Assembly: GCA_902702965.1 (NCBI GenBank)
Contig: CACRXP010001019.1
Coordinates: 44,752-108,751, forward strand
DNA: 64,000 nucleotides
Direction of reading: 5' to 3'
From: Spirometra erinaceieuropaei
Taxonomy: Eukaryota > Platyhelminthes > Cestoda > Diphyllobothriidea > Diphyllobothriidae
The notes below the pieces were generated by a model, which was given only the letters and a program-made list of their open reading frames with translations, was not told the DNA's origin and did no database searches. Of this stretch, positions 10,873 through 22,966 are shown one piece after another. The position numbers and the translations under genes are program-made. Each line of letters opens with the position of its first letter. The stretch's first letter is position 1.

Positions 10873-11869
10873 CAGTAGATTGAGCCAACTCATGAGTTGT
10901 CAACCGAAATTCCGGAATGCGTTTTCGTTCCCGAAAAGAATAATTAAGTAGGGTTGTAAAACTAATCACCATGCAGCATAATCCTATAATAATTCAGTTA
11001 CCTAAAAATGCCGGCTTTCAATAGAACGTCTTTTCGGCCGCATCCAGAAACCAAACGCTGCAAAAAAGGACTACATAATTAGCACGAGTTTTTATCATTG
11101 ATTTTCGATGCCCTTAAACATTCAATTATATTTCATGGAAAACATGCATAGAAATATTTATTTTCTTGATCATTCGGTAGAAAAGGCCACCTTCTCCCGA
11201 TATTATGCTCAGAGAAAGGGTATAACTTGGTTTTCAAAACCTTTTACGATTACCCAATGATTTTGAACCCAACATGCCGTTACATTTGCATTCATTGTTT
11301 CTAAATTACAGGCCGTATGTCTTCCGCGTAAGGAAAAGCACACATTTCTCTACGGTATTAAGAGGAGACCATATGGGATCAATAAAATTTAGCAGTGGAC
11401 TTGAGCTACATTTTTAACTTTACAAGCTACAGTGGTAAATACAGAGACATGACGATTCCTGAACGGCCTTTTCACGGTATTAAAAAATCTCACAATTAGA
11501 AACTTTACGAAAACCTAATTATACCCTTCCTTTGTGCATTATATTGGAAGAGGGCGACACTTTCTACCAAATGAGCGAAGGAATGAATACTTTTTATGCA
11601 TGTCTTTCATGAAATATAATTGGAATTTTAGGGGCATCGAAAATCTATGAGAAAAATCCGTGTTATCTAAGCAGTCTTTTTTACAGAGTGTACTTTTTTC
11701 ATGCAGCCGGAAGGAAGTTCAGTCGAAAGCGGGCCTCCCGAGGTAACTGAAATATTATTGAATTTTGTTGCAGGCTGAGAACTTTTACAACCCTACTTAA
11801 TAAATCTTTTCGAACGAAAACACATTTCGGAATTTCGGTTGGCATTTCATGAGTTGACCCACGCATTAG
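10873..11869. mobile_element. Long-TIR element, near full length
   Basis: It starts TA/CAGTAGATTGAGCC and ends in the inverse, ATTAG/TA. The arms run several hundred bases and are inverted copies of each other (AATGCCC...ACATGCATA left, its inverse right). The centre carries ATATGGGATCAATAAAATTTAGCAGTGG. There is no ORF. TA flanks and CAGT ends suggest a non-autonomous Tc1/mariner-type element. Confidence 0.75.
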
Positions 11870-12540
11870 TATTTCCCGTGGCACGTCGCCTGTGAGCAGA
11901 TAAGAAGCGAGCAATGGGACTGCTTCTGTGTGAGTAGTTAGTGCGTATTCTTAAACATAGTAAGGACCACTCTGTGATGGATTATCCATGACATGGCAGT
12001 TCTCAGGCGTAGGTAGGGAGGGCCAAAACGGTCTGAAAATAAAAAGGAAATCAACATTGTTCGTTGGACGCTACATTGTTATAATATGTCTGTTAAGGCT
12101 ATGCGCAGAGGGCGTATACCAATGAGCACTCTGATCAAAAAACAACGTCGCATAAGGAACTACGTTCTGTGACAAAGTTATGTTTTAGTATAAGGATGAG
12201 CAAGCCATCTAGTTAGTCGTATGGTGAGAGAACGATCTGTGCGAACATGCACTGTCGAAGTCAGTTGTCTGCCAATTTGATGACGAACAGGGGTTCTCCA
12301 GGATGCCCTTGGTTACAAGGATGTTTACTGTAACTGAATGGCCATCATAATTTTGCAGGGTGGTACTTCTCCTTACCAACCAACTGATGCCAACAACGCT
12401 CTCGAGTAAAACCCGAGTATCTCCAACAACAACCGGTTTGTGCTCCGACAAGTTTTGATAAGTGATAACATCTGCAGCCCTGTTCATTTTGATCCCAACT
12501 ATCATATCTTCGCACCAAACATAAAAATTAAGACTTAACA
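11870..12540. other. Unassigned A-specific stretch
   Basis: It contains one 98-codon minus-strand ORF (12,209-12,505) that starts MIVGIKMNRAADVITYQNL and includes a possible donor GTAAGG after GGCATCAGTTGGTTG. I recognise no domain and there is no second copy in the window to test conservation. Confidence 0.35.
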
Positions 12541-13200
12541 GGGAATGGTTTATGACAGTGAACTGGTGCCCCAGGAGCGGGCAGCGTGTGCGAGGTCAAC
12601 TGTGGGGAATTAACCCCCGTCCCCACGAAACTTCGGTGCGTCTCTTCAAACCACCTAACGCAACTTCAAAGTACCCCAGTGCGCTAAAGGCCGTGGTTGA
12701 GAAGGCTGTCAGCTCCTCGGGATGGGCTGTCAGGATGCAACGGCTTCTCCTAAATTCTGCCTCCATGGTCCGCCCACGCATTTGAGATCGAAGCCGCATC
12801 TGGTCGTCTGTGCGCAGACGTGCTCTTTAGTGCAATGGGCCGCTGTCTCCGACCGCGTCTCCAGTCTTTCTGCCTACGTGTCGGCATCGGACTCGGGAGT
12901 GAGTGCTTCGCTTCAGGTCCGCATATGAAACAGGCAAAGTAAGACATAAAGAGGAAGGCCTCTGAGACCAAAACTTGCCGATTCGCCTAAATTCCGTCTG
13001 TAAAATGTTTCCTGCGCATGCAGCTATATGCACTCTCTGCAGCTCAAAAAATTCGCCTACAAAATGAAGAAATTCAGAAGGACTCCAAGTCCAACTACCA
13101 ATTAGAAGTCCACGGGACACTTTATGAACCATTATGAAACTTGTGCTGCTTAAACTGTGCAGATCAGATTGAGCTGGCCCCCAGGAAGCGGACAAGAACA
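12541..13200. other. GC-richer unassigned stretch
   Basis: Overlapping short ORFs occur on both strands (12,552-12,785 plus; 12,827-13,201 minus). The base composition is less AT-rich than the surroundings, which suggests an old repeat or exon. I see no motif that decides. Confidence 0.3.
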
Positions 13201-13223
13201 CAATCCGGGAATGCGATATGATA

Positions 13224-13808
13224 CTGTAAGTGTGCTAACTCATTCAATGTTAACTGAAATTTCTGTAATGCATTTTCGTCTCGATACGATTACTTGGATA
13301 GTGTTGAAAAACTAATCTTCATGCAGCATGATTTTGAAATAATTCAGTGTCTCAGGATGCTGGCTTTCGAACGAACTTCTTTACGGCTGCATGCGGAAAC
13401 GACACTCCGTATAAATGGCTCCTTAAGCAGCATGCATTTTCCCATTGATTTTGGATGTCTTTAAACATATTATATTTTACTTCATGAGAAACATGCATAA
13501 AAATATTTATTTATTTTACTGATATGGCCTTTCGATTCGGAATTTGTCTGTTCCACTGTTTGGTTTTTCATTGCATCAAAAATCAATGGGAAAATTGTAT
13601 ACTGTTGGAATAGTCATTTTTTATATTATGTAGTTTATGCAGGCGGCCGGAAATAAGTTCGTCCAGATGCTGGCCTCCTGAGGTAATTGAATTATTATGA
13701 GATTATGCTGGGTGATAACTAATTTTGCAACCCTACTTAAGTTATCTTTTCGGAACAAAACGCGTTTCAGAATTTCGGTTAACATTTCTTTGGTAAGCAC
13801 ATCTACTG
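13224..13808. mobile_element. Short form of the long-TIR element
   Basis: 585 bp. The left arm TGTAAGTGTGCTAACTC and right arm GTAAGCACATCTACTG are inverted. It consists almost only of the two arms, with the central segment deleted. Confidence 0.7.
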
Positions 13809-13975
13809 TAAACTGATTTGGTTAACTTAACAGTCATTATCTTTATCAACAAGATTAAGTTTAAGCAAAATTGAATATTAAAGACTACTTTATGGGCGAC
13901 TTTAGCACGGTAGAGCAGGTTCAGTTGGCTGTTAGTCTTTAATCAGTTTGATGTCTCGGTTAGTTTCTACAGTTG

Positions 13976-14996
13976 CAGTTAGTGGCCTAACTCATGAAAA
14001 TGTCGAAGTTTACGAATGATTGCCAATCACTCGCAAACCGACACCATTTCATAAGTCCAATGTCTATGTTAATTAAGTACAAGTTTAAGAGAATTAAAAA
14101 CATAAAGAAATATTAAAGTCGGTGTTGCGTTGTTTAGAAATGCCGATTTATTTTGAAAAACGCAATATCCCGAAAACGTCAGAAAGGGCTATAATTTAGT
14201 AAACTTCGTTGTTAGATGTATGGAATGTATTCTCATACCAAAAACGTAGTAAATATGAGCGCATAAATAAAATAACGTCTAACAATAGTGTTTCCGTGAA
14301 GTTTGCATCTAAATATCGTTTACGAATTTGTGTGAATGCATGGCGGTTTGTTAACTGCTTACATACTGAGTGTAGATTTTAAAACAGTTTTCCAGGGTTT
14401 TGTGTTATCCTTGACTAGTTTGAGTTAAATGAGATGGGGTTCAACAAGAAAAGCTGGATTTTGCTTGATGTCGCCGATGGGGACATTGTAGGAACAAAAG
14501 TTTTCATAAGGTGACATGCTATGAGGCCAGTCGGTGCCTAATAAATTTAAATAGGACTGACAGGCGTGATCGTAAACATACCGTTTTGTGTTTATAGAGA
14601 GAACTTTTCTTCCGTTAAATTAATTTACACTTTTCGTTCATTTTGGATTACTCTGAGTGTCAGATAGGCCTCGAAATACTGCTGAATACTTCATGATTTT
14701 CAGTGTTTCTACCCGATCATCCATTAAGACAAATTCTGAATTACCTGTCTGTTAAGAACTTTAAAGTGACATTATTCTTGAAGGCATTTAACGGATTAAT
14801 GAGTGTTCGGGGGTCCATTTTCGCTAAAATACACTGACATTTTACTTGATGTCATCATGTACACACAATTTCTGCACAAGAAAAGACATTCCACTGAACT
14901 GGCTGGATGATCAAACAAAGTGCGCAACGTTATAGACGTCCAGAAATTCTCTCATCAGTTTCCGTTATCAGATTTCATGGGATAGGTCACGCACTG
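13976..14996. mobile_element. TIR element, third subfamily
   Basis: The left end is CAGTTAGTGGCCTAACTCATG and the right end ATAGGTCACGCACTG then TA. The left arm contains GATTGCCAATCACTCGC, the inverse of text at 150-180. The internal 900 bp is AT-rich and noncoding. Confidence 0.5.
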
Positions 14997-15549
14997 TATG
15001 CAGTTGTGAATGTAATAAAAGGACTGTTTAGTGGCCAGCGTCCGTGCAGTGAAAAATATCATCCCTGGGGATGTTTTCTTCCACGAGGCGACAATAAATT
15101 AAAAAGGCCAGTACCGTCGAACTGATCAGGAAAGCACCGAACATAGAGTTCGTGTCTCGTGGAAATGCATACAGGTTGGATTCCTAGGATTTAGATTTGG
15201 ATTTAAAAATTTTCAAAGTTTAGTCTGTTTCAGTGTTGGTTTAACAGTGGTCGTAAGCGTCTGATTAAAGAATAAACATATTTACTGCAGAAGTGAAAGA
15301 CTGTGGGCGAAAGCGGCTTTTAACGGCTCAAAAGCGAAAAACATTATTTTACTAGTCAAATAGTTGTTTGATGAATAAGTGTGCCGAATAAAATATTTGT
15401 AGCAAAAAGGCAAATTTCTTTCCGTTTGCCATCTTGCTTCCTTCTTGTGTTTGGAATTAATGTGTATGTTATTGGTGGGGACAAACATTCAGTAGAAAAT
15501 GACAGGTTCGAGAAACGGCTTTTTTCCAAGACGTGCGAATATAATTCGA
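14997..15549. other. Unassigned AT-rich stretch
   Basis: Short ORFs on both strands overlap one another and show no motif. I see nothing further. Confidence 0.4.
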
Positions 15550-17080
15550 GAAATTCGCAAAAAAACAAACTCCAATTGAGCATTAAAGTGAAACATCGCC
15601 CCTACCAAATTTGCCGGCTATTATGTGAGAGCATATAATTTTGGTTAGGCGGCGAAACATTCCTAGAGAATTATGGTTATAGTTGTGACTAGGGTTGGCT
15701 AGAGTAATGCTAGGGTTGGGGTTAGGATACGGAAATATAAACCTTTCCTAGAATCTGGCGAAATTCCACCTCTATTACGGATGCTCCTATTATAGTGTCA
15801 TGCCTGATAAGTACGGGATTTTTGGCGGTGGTTGCTGCGTGACACTGTATATTCGTTTGTAATGGCCATTTATTCTTTTGAATTTCATGTCACTCAAATT
15901 ACAGGTGATTTTGCAGCCCAAGGGTCAAAATCTGCGTTTTTTGCAGTAGCTCAAGTCAATGAAATATACCTCAATTTTTGCGGATATTACGGCAAATGAG
16001 ATGCTGCAATGTTGATGTCAGGTTTCTCCCAGCCCGGGGTGGATAATATACTTGTTTTAAAAAAAGGCATCTAAGCGAGACAAAATAATTCCCGTCAGAT
16101 TATAGGTAGGTGTATGTGCCGTATCTGTATCGGAATATACAACTCTTCATCAATGGTTTAGACTTAGAAATAACGATAAAAGGGCATATTCATCTAACCG
16201 ACGTTGTCTTTGTTAGACAGACAGCAGACTTTGGGTCTCTGAACAACAAAGTATTTAGAACACTGTCCGTGTCGCGTCTTGTCTGACCCAGACTTATTTT
16301 AAGGGGGTTAAGTGTAGGCCAAAGGGCTGAGCGATATAAGGTCGATTGTTAACTGAGGCGGTTACCGACCGACTCACCTTTGAAGTCCGGCCCTAGTTAA
16401 CCCGGACTGCGTAAGAACCATTGCGTGATCCCGTTGCAAGTCTGGGCCAAGGCGGCGTATCAAAAGTGACCGGTCTGACATAGGTCATCGTCTAACAGTC
16501 GGCCTCGCATGGCAGAATCAGGCTTCGCAATCAATATTACCCACGAAGAGACATGGTGACCAAAGTAATCGCTATTCAAGGCAGCAAAATATCGGTCTGC
16601 TGTGCACGATTATTTGGAGCTGCTTTAGTTAGCAAGTTGAGGTCACTTTACTTGCTATCCAGTCCAACGAGGAAATATCAATAATTTGGACTGACACCGA
16701 TGAGGATAATGACATGTGAAAGGAAACCTTTTGATTTACTACTGATTACCTCTAAATTATGCATCAATTCATGTGTTTAGAGTGTATAGCATTAAAATTC
16801 AGGGACATTAGGTTTGAAGTCCAACGATCTATGATCTGACAATGAGTAGTAGAGTAGAAGAAGTTAAATGCACACGGCAGTTGTTTTCGCGTGTTGGCCT
16901 AATTGTGGAAAGCGTTTTGTTTGTCCTTGAAGGGCCTTGAGTCCCTCACCTTGGGAAAAGTAGCAAAAAACATTCAGTAAACCAAATGATTGTAATTCAG
17001 TTAGGCTCACATACATAGGTTTTGGATAAACAAACATTTCCATAGTGTGAAAAGTCAGTTTGGTAAACATGTGTTTAAAT
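15550..17080. repeat. Duplicated noncoding repeat (A copy of 34,915-36,840)
   Basis: Collinear with B. It holds a short GGGTTAG-like patch (15,683-15,730) and, at 16,270-16,560, a repeat related to 10,000-10,260. B has an additional TIR fragment (about 35,518-35,876) inside the same region. Confidence 0.6.
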
Positions 17081-17082
17081 TG

Positions 17083-17345
17083 GCTGTACAACGAGACGCC
17101 TGGAAAAGAGAGTACGCGAGCGCCTACCGACCTGACTAGGTAGAGGTGAAAACAGATCAATTTCAAGTTTTATTCTCGCACATCTTGCGATGGGAATCAC
17201 CGAGTCGATGCCAAAGAAGCCTCCCAGGTCGTCTTACGGCCTACCTCAACAGGTATTAGCCACAACCGAGGCAGTGGCTAATGAATCCAGTGCCATGTTG
17301 TCAGAAGGCGTTGACACAGACTCTCAGTCTTCCATGGTCAACGCC
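17083..17345 (+). pseudogene. PLE GIY-YIG remnant (A)
   Basis: The translation GCTTRRLEKRVRERLPT then a TGA in place of the usual Trp codon, followed by SSFILAHLAMG, is the C-terminal part of a PLE GIY-YIG domain. Downstream frames resemble the repeated tail DAKEAFQV...RVLATAEA...NPVLCCQQT found at 36,927-37,115, 50,520-50,650 and 59,690-59,815. Inactive. Confidence 0.7.
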
Positions 17346-17867
17346 GACCCCTGATGATTATTACACGGTGCCCCGACCCCCTAATGACAGTTAAGCGTGT
17401 TTCACGCACCCGATTCGCGAACATCACTCACAGACTAGGTCACTCTCCCTACCTTTCGCCGCCTATCTCCTCAATGATCATTATATGCTGACCGTGGTTG
17501 GCCTGGTAACAATGAGTGTTAATAGCCACGGAGTCACTTATAAGACCTGCGAACTTCTCCTGCTTTCAACTTTTATGTGACTGCATTGGCATGGCGATGA
17601 ATTAGCTAAAACATGTGTTTACCGAATTGACATTTCCATAATCGTGGAGGCGTCTTCCCTTCAACGGGTACATGTCGCTTCGAAGAGAGATATGCGATGA
17701 GACGTACCTGAACATCGTAGCGCGACACGTCGTCTGTGTTTGCTAGCAAAATGCCAAAGTTACGTGCAATGTAACATGCGACCAGTTCTAACCAATGTAA
17801 ACACATCATGCAAGTTAGTGCGGAATCTTTCACAAACAAATCATTGAATCCAAACCTAACTTCCGCA
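17346..17867. other. A-specific stretch absent from B
   Basis: PLE 3' tail text continues to about 17,600. The rest holds an 89-codon minus-strand ORF (17,606-17,875) of no recognised family. B joins directly across this interval near 37,140, so either A gained or B lost about 470 bp. Confidence 0.45.
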
Positions 17868-19100
17868 TGAGTCACCTGTTGGACCCTGTGTAATTGTGCT
17901 GGATTGATGTACCCATAAAACGCGGAATGTGGTGGGTGTTAGATAGAGCCTCTACGACAACTGATACAACGCTGTGAACATGAGAGCGGTAGTACGCGCG
18001 CGATTGTGATTGGGGGAATCGGACGTCCGTAGGAAAAGTAGTTTACGATAAGACTTGGAGATCTTGATGTCGGAGCAGCGGACAGGATCTAGTTCTAGCT
18101 CCATTTGGAGGAGTGATTAATTTTACGCGATTTTCAGTGCCGGGCTGCAATAAACCCCAAGGGACTTTTGACGGAGACGCTTCCATCAACCTAATTAATT
18201 GTGGATGTAAAAATCTAATCTAGTCGGCTGTATGGGAAAGCGCGGAATGCATTTGTCGGGAAGCGTGGTTAACTCTTGGTTCAGTGCCGAATGTACATTT
18301 TTAGTCAATAAATTCTGCGATCAAAACGTTACCTGTAATCGGTCTCCGCTGGAAAAGTTAACCCTTCCGGAATTTTGCCGGCTGTCAAGATAATGACACC
18401 TTAGTTTTTGGAATAATCTCATACCGTAGGACCTAGGAAATTGATACCACCATCTCCCCTCCAACGAGTGACAATAAAGTCTTTGGCGTGGGAGCAAAAC
18501 AACTATGGCCAGAACTTATGTACTGAAACATGCTACGGGCCATCAATGCTGCATCCGGAGACCACACGAACCCAGCCCCACCGCACTGCTAGCAGGTTGC
18601 AATAACAGCGGCTGCGATTTCACATGAATAAGAATTCTATAGGGATCGCCGTTACTGGCGATTCATTACTCTCTGACTCTCAGCCCTTAACAAGTAGTGA
18701 GTTCTCCATTCAAGTGGTACACAGGAACTCTGGATAAGAGTTGAACCGATCAAGAGGCAAAAGTATGTGTAACCGGTGTGTGAGGAGGGAGTGGGGTTAT
18801 TACAACTCATTTAAATAATTGATTGTTTGCGAAAATGCGCGGTTCGTTTGCAATTAAAGCAAACATGCGGGTCGGTAAGGGCGGACGATGGGAAGAATGG
18901 TGCGATATGTGGCTAAATACGAACAATCATCCGCAGAATTATTCTTATTGCCCTTGAATTGCAGGAACAGATTTCCCTAGGTACAAGATTTTTCGTGAAA
19001 CTATTGCTGTCCGTACTGACGGTGGCATTTTGGCGACGTGCCACAATTGTTGGCATTGGCGCCACATCCTAGGACTGTCAAAGTGGCCCCTTAGGATAAT
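17868..19100. repeat. Repeat E, direct copy in A
   Basis: A noncoding repeat of about 1.2 kb. Its first 570 bp recur directly at 37,190-37,735, and 17,912-19,100 recurs inverted at about 38,836-40,022. I see no ORF and no terminal motif that classifies it. Confidence 0.7.
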
Positions 19101-19300
19101 TGCACAAAAAGATTCTTTTTGCAGTAGAGAGGAATCCGCTTTATTTTGGAATTATAAATTTAACATTTTCAGCAAAAAATGAGCTCCATTCACTTCGGAC
19201 AGACTGCAACCCAACAAATTACTCAAGAGTCAATAAGGTTTACACAGAACGAAACAACTATTGCGGGGACAATTCAAGTCTTAGCTTCTGCATTGCCGTC
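19101..19300 (-). repeat. LINE 3' UTR fragment, antisense
   Basis: Reverse complement of the 3' UTR seen at 38,640-38,830 (AATAAAGC, then TTCCTCTCTACTGC and A-rich). It is a heavily 5'-truncated LINE abutting repeat E at the same junction as in B. Confidence 0.65.
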
Positions 19301-19307
19301 TCCTCAT

Positions 19308-19410
19308 TTGTGCGTGACCGATATCATGAAATGTTGGCCAAAATTCTGAAATGCGTTTTCGATACAGAAGGATTACTTAGGTGGGGTTGTAATATTTATT
19401 ATCGAACGGC
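19308..19410. repeat. TIR element arm
   Basis: GTGCGTGACCGATATCATGAAATG followed by TTTTCGATACAGAAGGATTACTTAGG is the left arm of the TIR family bounded at 45,512-47,205. Confidence 0.6.
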
Positions 19411-20590
19411 CTGATCGATCACCTCACGCGCTTCGAACGCTCTGACTTGATACCCGTGAGGCCTTGTGAGCATGCGTCCTCCATTCCTCCCCTAATTTGT
19501 CCAATCACACGACCAACACTCAGACAGTCATCCCCTCCTGCTGACACAGACACTCACTCCCGCGTAAACAACACACCGCGACTGACGCTCTCCGTGAACG
19601 GACGCTTATCTCTGTTGCAAGCAAACAGCCAACTTACGGCAACCTGCCCTGTGCACAGAATAAACTAGCCCTCCCAGCTCTCTGACTTCTGCCATTAGAC
19701 GAGACGCACCTATTGTGCGTGGTTTAAGTTGATCTGACGTCCTTGACCTTGAAAGAAGTTCGTTCAATAGCCGGTATCCTGAAGTAACTGAATTATTATA
19801 GAATAATGCTGAAAGATAGTTAGTTTTACAACCCTACATAATTAATCTTTTCGAAACGAAAACGAATCTCGGAAGTTCGGTTGACATTTCATGATTTAGT
19901 CCACCTACTGTATGTCGTCACTGTCATAACGTTGAGAGAGGGGATTTGGTCCGCTGCATTGACTCAGTCGTCAATGGCTTGCCTAGTTCAGACTGCCATT
20001 GGTCAAGCCCCGTGGACCACCTTGTGCTGTTTTATGCGTGGACGATGCCGTTAGAGTAAGTAGGATGTAGGGAGATCGGTGTGGCTTTAATGTGACCTGA
20101 CATAGATGATTTGAGTGAACAACGTTCTATATCATCAATATGAAATCATTAACACTGTGGTTCGATAAACAATGAATAGTAGTTTGAAGATTGGGCCCGA
20201 CCTTCACAACTCAATCAAACAATTGCATATTCGCAGAAATGAGGACACGGGTCACTGAAAGACCTGCATGCGCTGGTGAGTGTAATGGCCCATACAGCAA
20301 CGACGGCCGATTGGAAACCTATCGGTTTTATAGTGAAGAGGATGCCAACAGTGGAATTGGTTCCCGTGGATTCCTTTAAAAGAGCCCATCATAATGGAGG
20401 TGGCCAGTTTGATGTGCTTCCGGCCACTCGGTCTTGAAGTGACATTCAGTTTCTGGTGAACCGTTGTGGGACACATCTTGGCCCATTGAAGCGCTCAACA
20501 ACGGAATTTTAAAATCCCCCCAGCTGACATTGATTTGTCCATACGGCAAATGTCCTAACACATGAAAGGCGTTTCACAATCAAAAAATTT
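19411..20590. other. Mixed repeat debris
   Basis: 19,440-19,680 is unusually C-rich and ends with AATAAA; it could be a retroelement end but has no partner. 19,740-19,913 is a right arm of the long-TIR element ending in CACCTACTG/TA. 19,914-20,590 has overlapping short ORFs and no recognised feature. Confidence 0.4.
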
Positions 20591-20805
20591 TCTTACTGCC
20601 TGCCTGCAAAAACTACACTTTCTCATAGTTTTTTGATGCCCTTATAAATTCAAGTATATTTCATAGAAACCATGTATCAAGTATTGACTTTTTTACTTAT
20701 TTGGTAGAAAGCTGCTTTATGTTCCTAATTTGTAGTCAGAGAAGGGGTATAATTTCGTTTTGAAAAGTTTTTAGTTGGAGATTTTTTAATACCGTGAATC
20801 AATCA
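20591..20805. repeat. Long-TIR element fragment
   Basis: Internal left-half text of the family (TGATGCCCTTATAAATTCAAG, GGGGTATAATTTCG, TTTAATACCGTGAA) without ends. Confidence 0.55.
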
Positions 20806-21272
20806 ACAAGCGCGATGACCTACCGGTACCATATTCAGTGCTGAGACATTCCCCGGGGTAGGGGAATCGGTCACGTGAGGAGGGCTCGGGCGCCCAACCA
20901 TCCTGGTGACAGCGGGTCAAATGGCCGAGTAATCATCACGGTAACATCCAACACGGATGATGAAATTGCGACAATTAACGACTCGGACGCGGACTGACGA
21001 GCCACCATCGCCTTAGTTACAACCCCCAACGGTGATCACGAGAGTTGTTAATTATAGTATGCATGCGGCCCACGGCAGCTACGCCCAATAAATACTGCAG
21101 TCTTCATGCCTCCATTATCTCTATTTGCAACCGTCTCTGATGATGTGTTCGAGTGAGAAGCCGAAACGTCAGGCCAATAAACTTCTTGTTCCAACGATCG
21201 CATCTTCTTCTTCCTCTTCTGAGTTGCATGGCGTGTTTTGAAAACGTCAGTTAGTATTGGCGAGGGGTTTGT
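20806..21272. other. PLE-flanking noncoding region
   Basis: It lies downstream of the antisense PLE RT. Around 21,137-21,170 the plus strand reads CTGATGA...GAAACGTC, a pattern common at ends of such elements. Helix II and III do not pair convincingly, so I do not call a ribozyme. Confidence 0.35.
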
Positions 21273-22144
21273 CTACAGCACAAACCACATGAGTTCAATC
21301 TTAGCTGAACGCCGATGTCTACTGTGTGTTTTACAGCGTTGTGAAGCAGGCATGGTCACTTGTGCGTGAGCTAGTCTATGGTGAATGCAGACTTTCGCAG
21401 CATCCATCGCAAATTCTATGTCCGGGAAGACCGCATTCAGATGTTCCTTGAATGTCAGCAGTTCATCCCGGTCAGTAACGGCGAAGGTATCATCCACATA
21501 CTGGGGCAAGAACTTTGGTCTGTGGTGTTGGACGTCCAGTGATTCTAACCGTTGCAGGACCGCCTCGGCGATGAATCTCGAAATCGGTGAGCCCATTAAT
21601 GTGCCATTCACCTGTTCGTAGATTGTCCCGTCAAACGTGAAGTACGTCCTGAGACAGAGCTCAGGAGCTGAAGGATTTAGGCGTGTCCAAGACGATTTTT
21701 CGTTTCATCGTATTTGCTTTGTAGAAGCAGCTCGATTGCCTCGATCGCCAGATCCTGCGGGAGAGAAGTAAAAATGGAAGTGACATCAAAAGATACCATG
21801 ACCTCATTTGGATGGAGGCTCACCCCTTTGAGTTTCTCCAGGAATCGTGCTGACGAAGAGACCGTGGTGTCTGACTCAGTGGTCAGGAACTTGAAACGCC
21901 AGTCCGTACGTTGGAGTACCTTTGAGCGATAGGATGGGTCGGAGAGTAGCGCCGTATTTGTGCACCTTAGGGAGGCCATAGAATCGGGCCAAAGCCGTAT
22001 CTTGGGGTCTCGCCATGCGTCTTTGGCTTTGACCCAGACCGGAGTCAAGACATAGTCAAGAAGACCGGCGGGGGTCGGGGGAGGGCGTTGGATAGCACGG
22101 TCGAGCTCGAACCTTGGCGTCTTACTCCATACCTCGTGGTCCAC
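21273..22144 (-). pseudogene. Penelope-like reverse transcriptase, central part
   Basis: The minus strand encodes RT palm motifs of a PLE in order: MVSFDVTSIFTSLPQDLAIE (motif A, with the first catalytic Asp), then after frameshifts near 21,620-21,680 YEQVNGTLMGSPIS (motif B) and PQYVDDTFAVTD (motif C, Y-V-D-D). Upstream of motif A lies a fragment of the fingers region (about 100 aa). The frame is lost after EFAMD, and no thumb or GIY-YIG domain follows, so the copy is truncated and dead. It has no homologous partner among the other PLE pieces at the DNA level that I can see. Confidence 0.85.
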
Positions 22145-22594
22145 ACAGCAAATGACTCACTGACAGACTAGACATGTCATTGCACCTCATCAGCCTAAGT
22201 GGTCGCAGGTCGTTGGGTTAAACTATCTCCGAGGTCCAACGTCCGTCCCCTAGGTAGTGCCACTATGAGAGATGAGGAGAGCCTGTTAAAACTGAATAGA
22301 AGATCATATGCATTAACACTTTTCAGATATTGATATCGTTCAAGAGGACGGCGCAAATAAAGTGTATAATCGCGAGATCGGTGATGTATTCCGTCACGAA
22401 GATTCTGCTTGCAATTTTCAGGACAGCACGCCGCCTTCCATCCCCAGGATTCAGCTATGGGTTCTACTCCAAAGCTCGTTGAAATGGCCTGCCTGATGAA
22501 TTTTAATGAAGTTTTGAGATGCGTTTTTGATTTGGATGGATCCCTTTTCTGACTTTATAATATTGACGTTCGCAGTGCATACTTCCTAGATATT
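22145..22594. other. Unassigned spacer before copy B
   Basis: I see nothing supported here. Confidence 0.4.
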
Positions 22595-22966
22595 TTTGTC
22601 ACAGTACTTCACTATGTTTGATAGAGACTGTCGTGCTTTTCTAAAAAACGAACTTTCAAAGCAACACAGCACTGCCTACAGTATTTATTTTATGTTTTTG
22701 ATTTTGTCATTATTGTAGTTAATTAACATAGATATGGGATTCATGAATTGCTGTCGGTTTGCGAGTGATTGGCAATCATTCGCAAATTTCGACACACTTC
22801 ATGAGTTAGGTCATCTACTGTATATTCTCTCATACTGTGATTCGATTTGTATAGGTGCAAACCTTGGCGATAGGACAAATTAAAACCCACTATTTTTGAA
22901 CGAGGCCTTCTGGCAACGTTCGAGCAGACAAAAACCAATTATCACTGAAGAATATGCCTGCGCTTT

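Larger units (their letters stand above)
1..18440. repeat. Segmental duplication, copy A
   Basis: Direct copy of 22,595-37,740. The offset is 22,594 up to position 380, 23,613 to about 1,820 and about 23,408 from 2,050 to about 7,000. The changes in offset mark a 1,019-bp gain in B and a 205-bp gain in A. Collinearity is clear to about 10,560 and resumes from 15,550 to 18,440 (matching 34,915-37,740). The 5 kb in between is mostly A-specific. The left edge lies at or before position 1. The pairing was made by eye from shared ORFs and text, so edges are approximate. Confidence 0.9.

Noticed and set aside
15683..15730. TTAGGG-like patch (also 35,035-35,080)
   Set aside because: Only a few imperfect units, duplicated with the block; not a telomeric array.
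16864..17166. 100-codon minus-strand ORF
   Set aside because: It runs antisense through the start of a PLE GIY-YIG remnant and is not needed to explain the sequence.
21137..21170. CTGATGA...GAAACGTC as a hammerhead
   Set aside because: Helix I can pair (GTCT/AGGC), but helix II is weak and helix III has no room for a loop.
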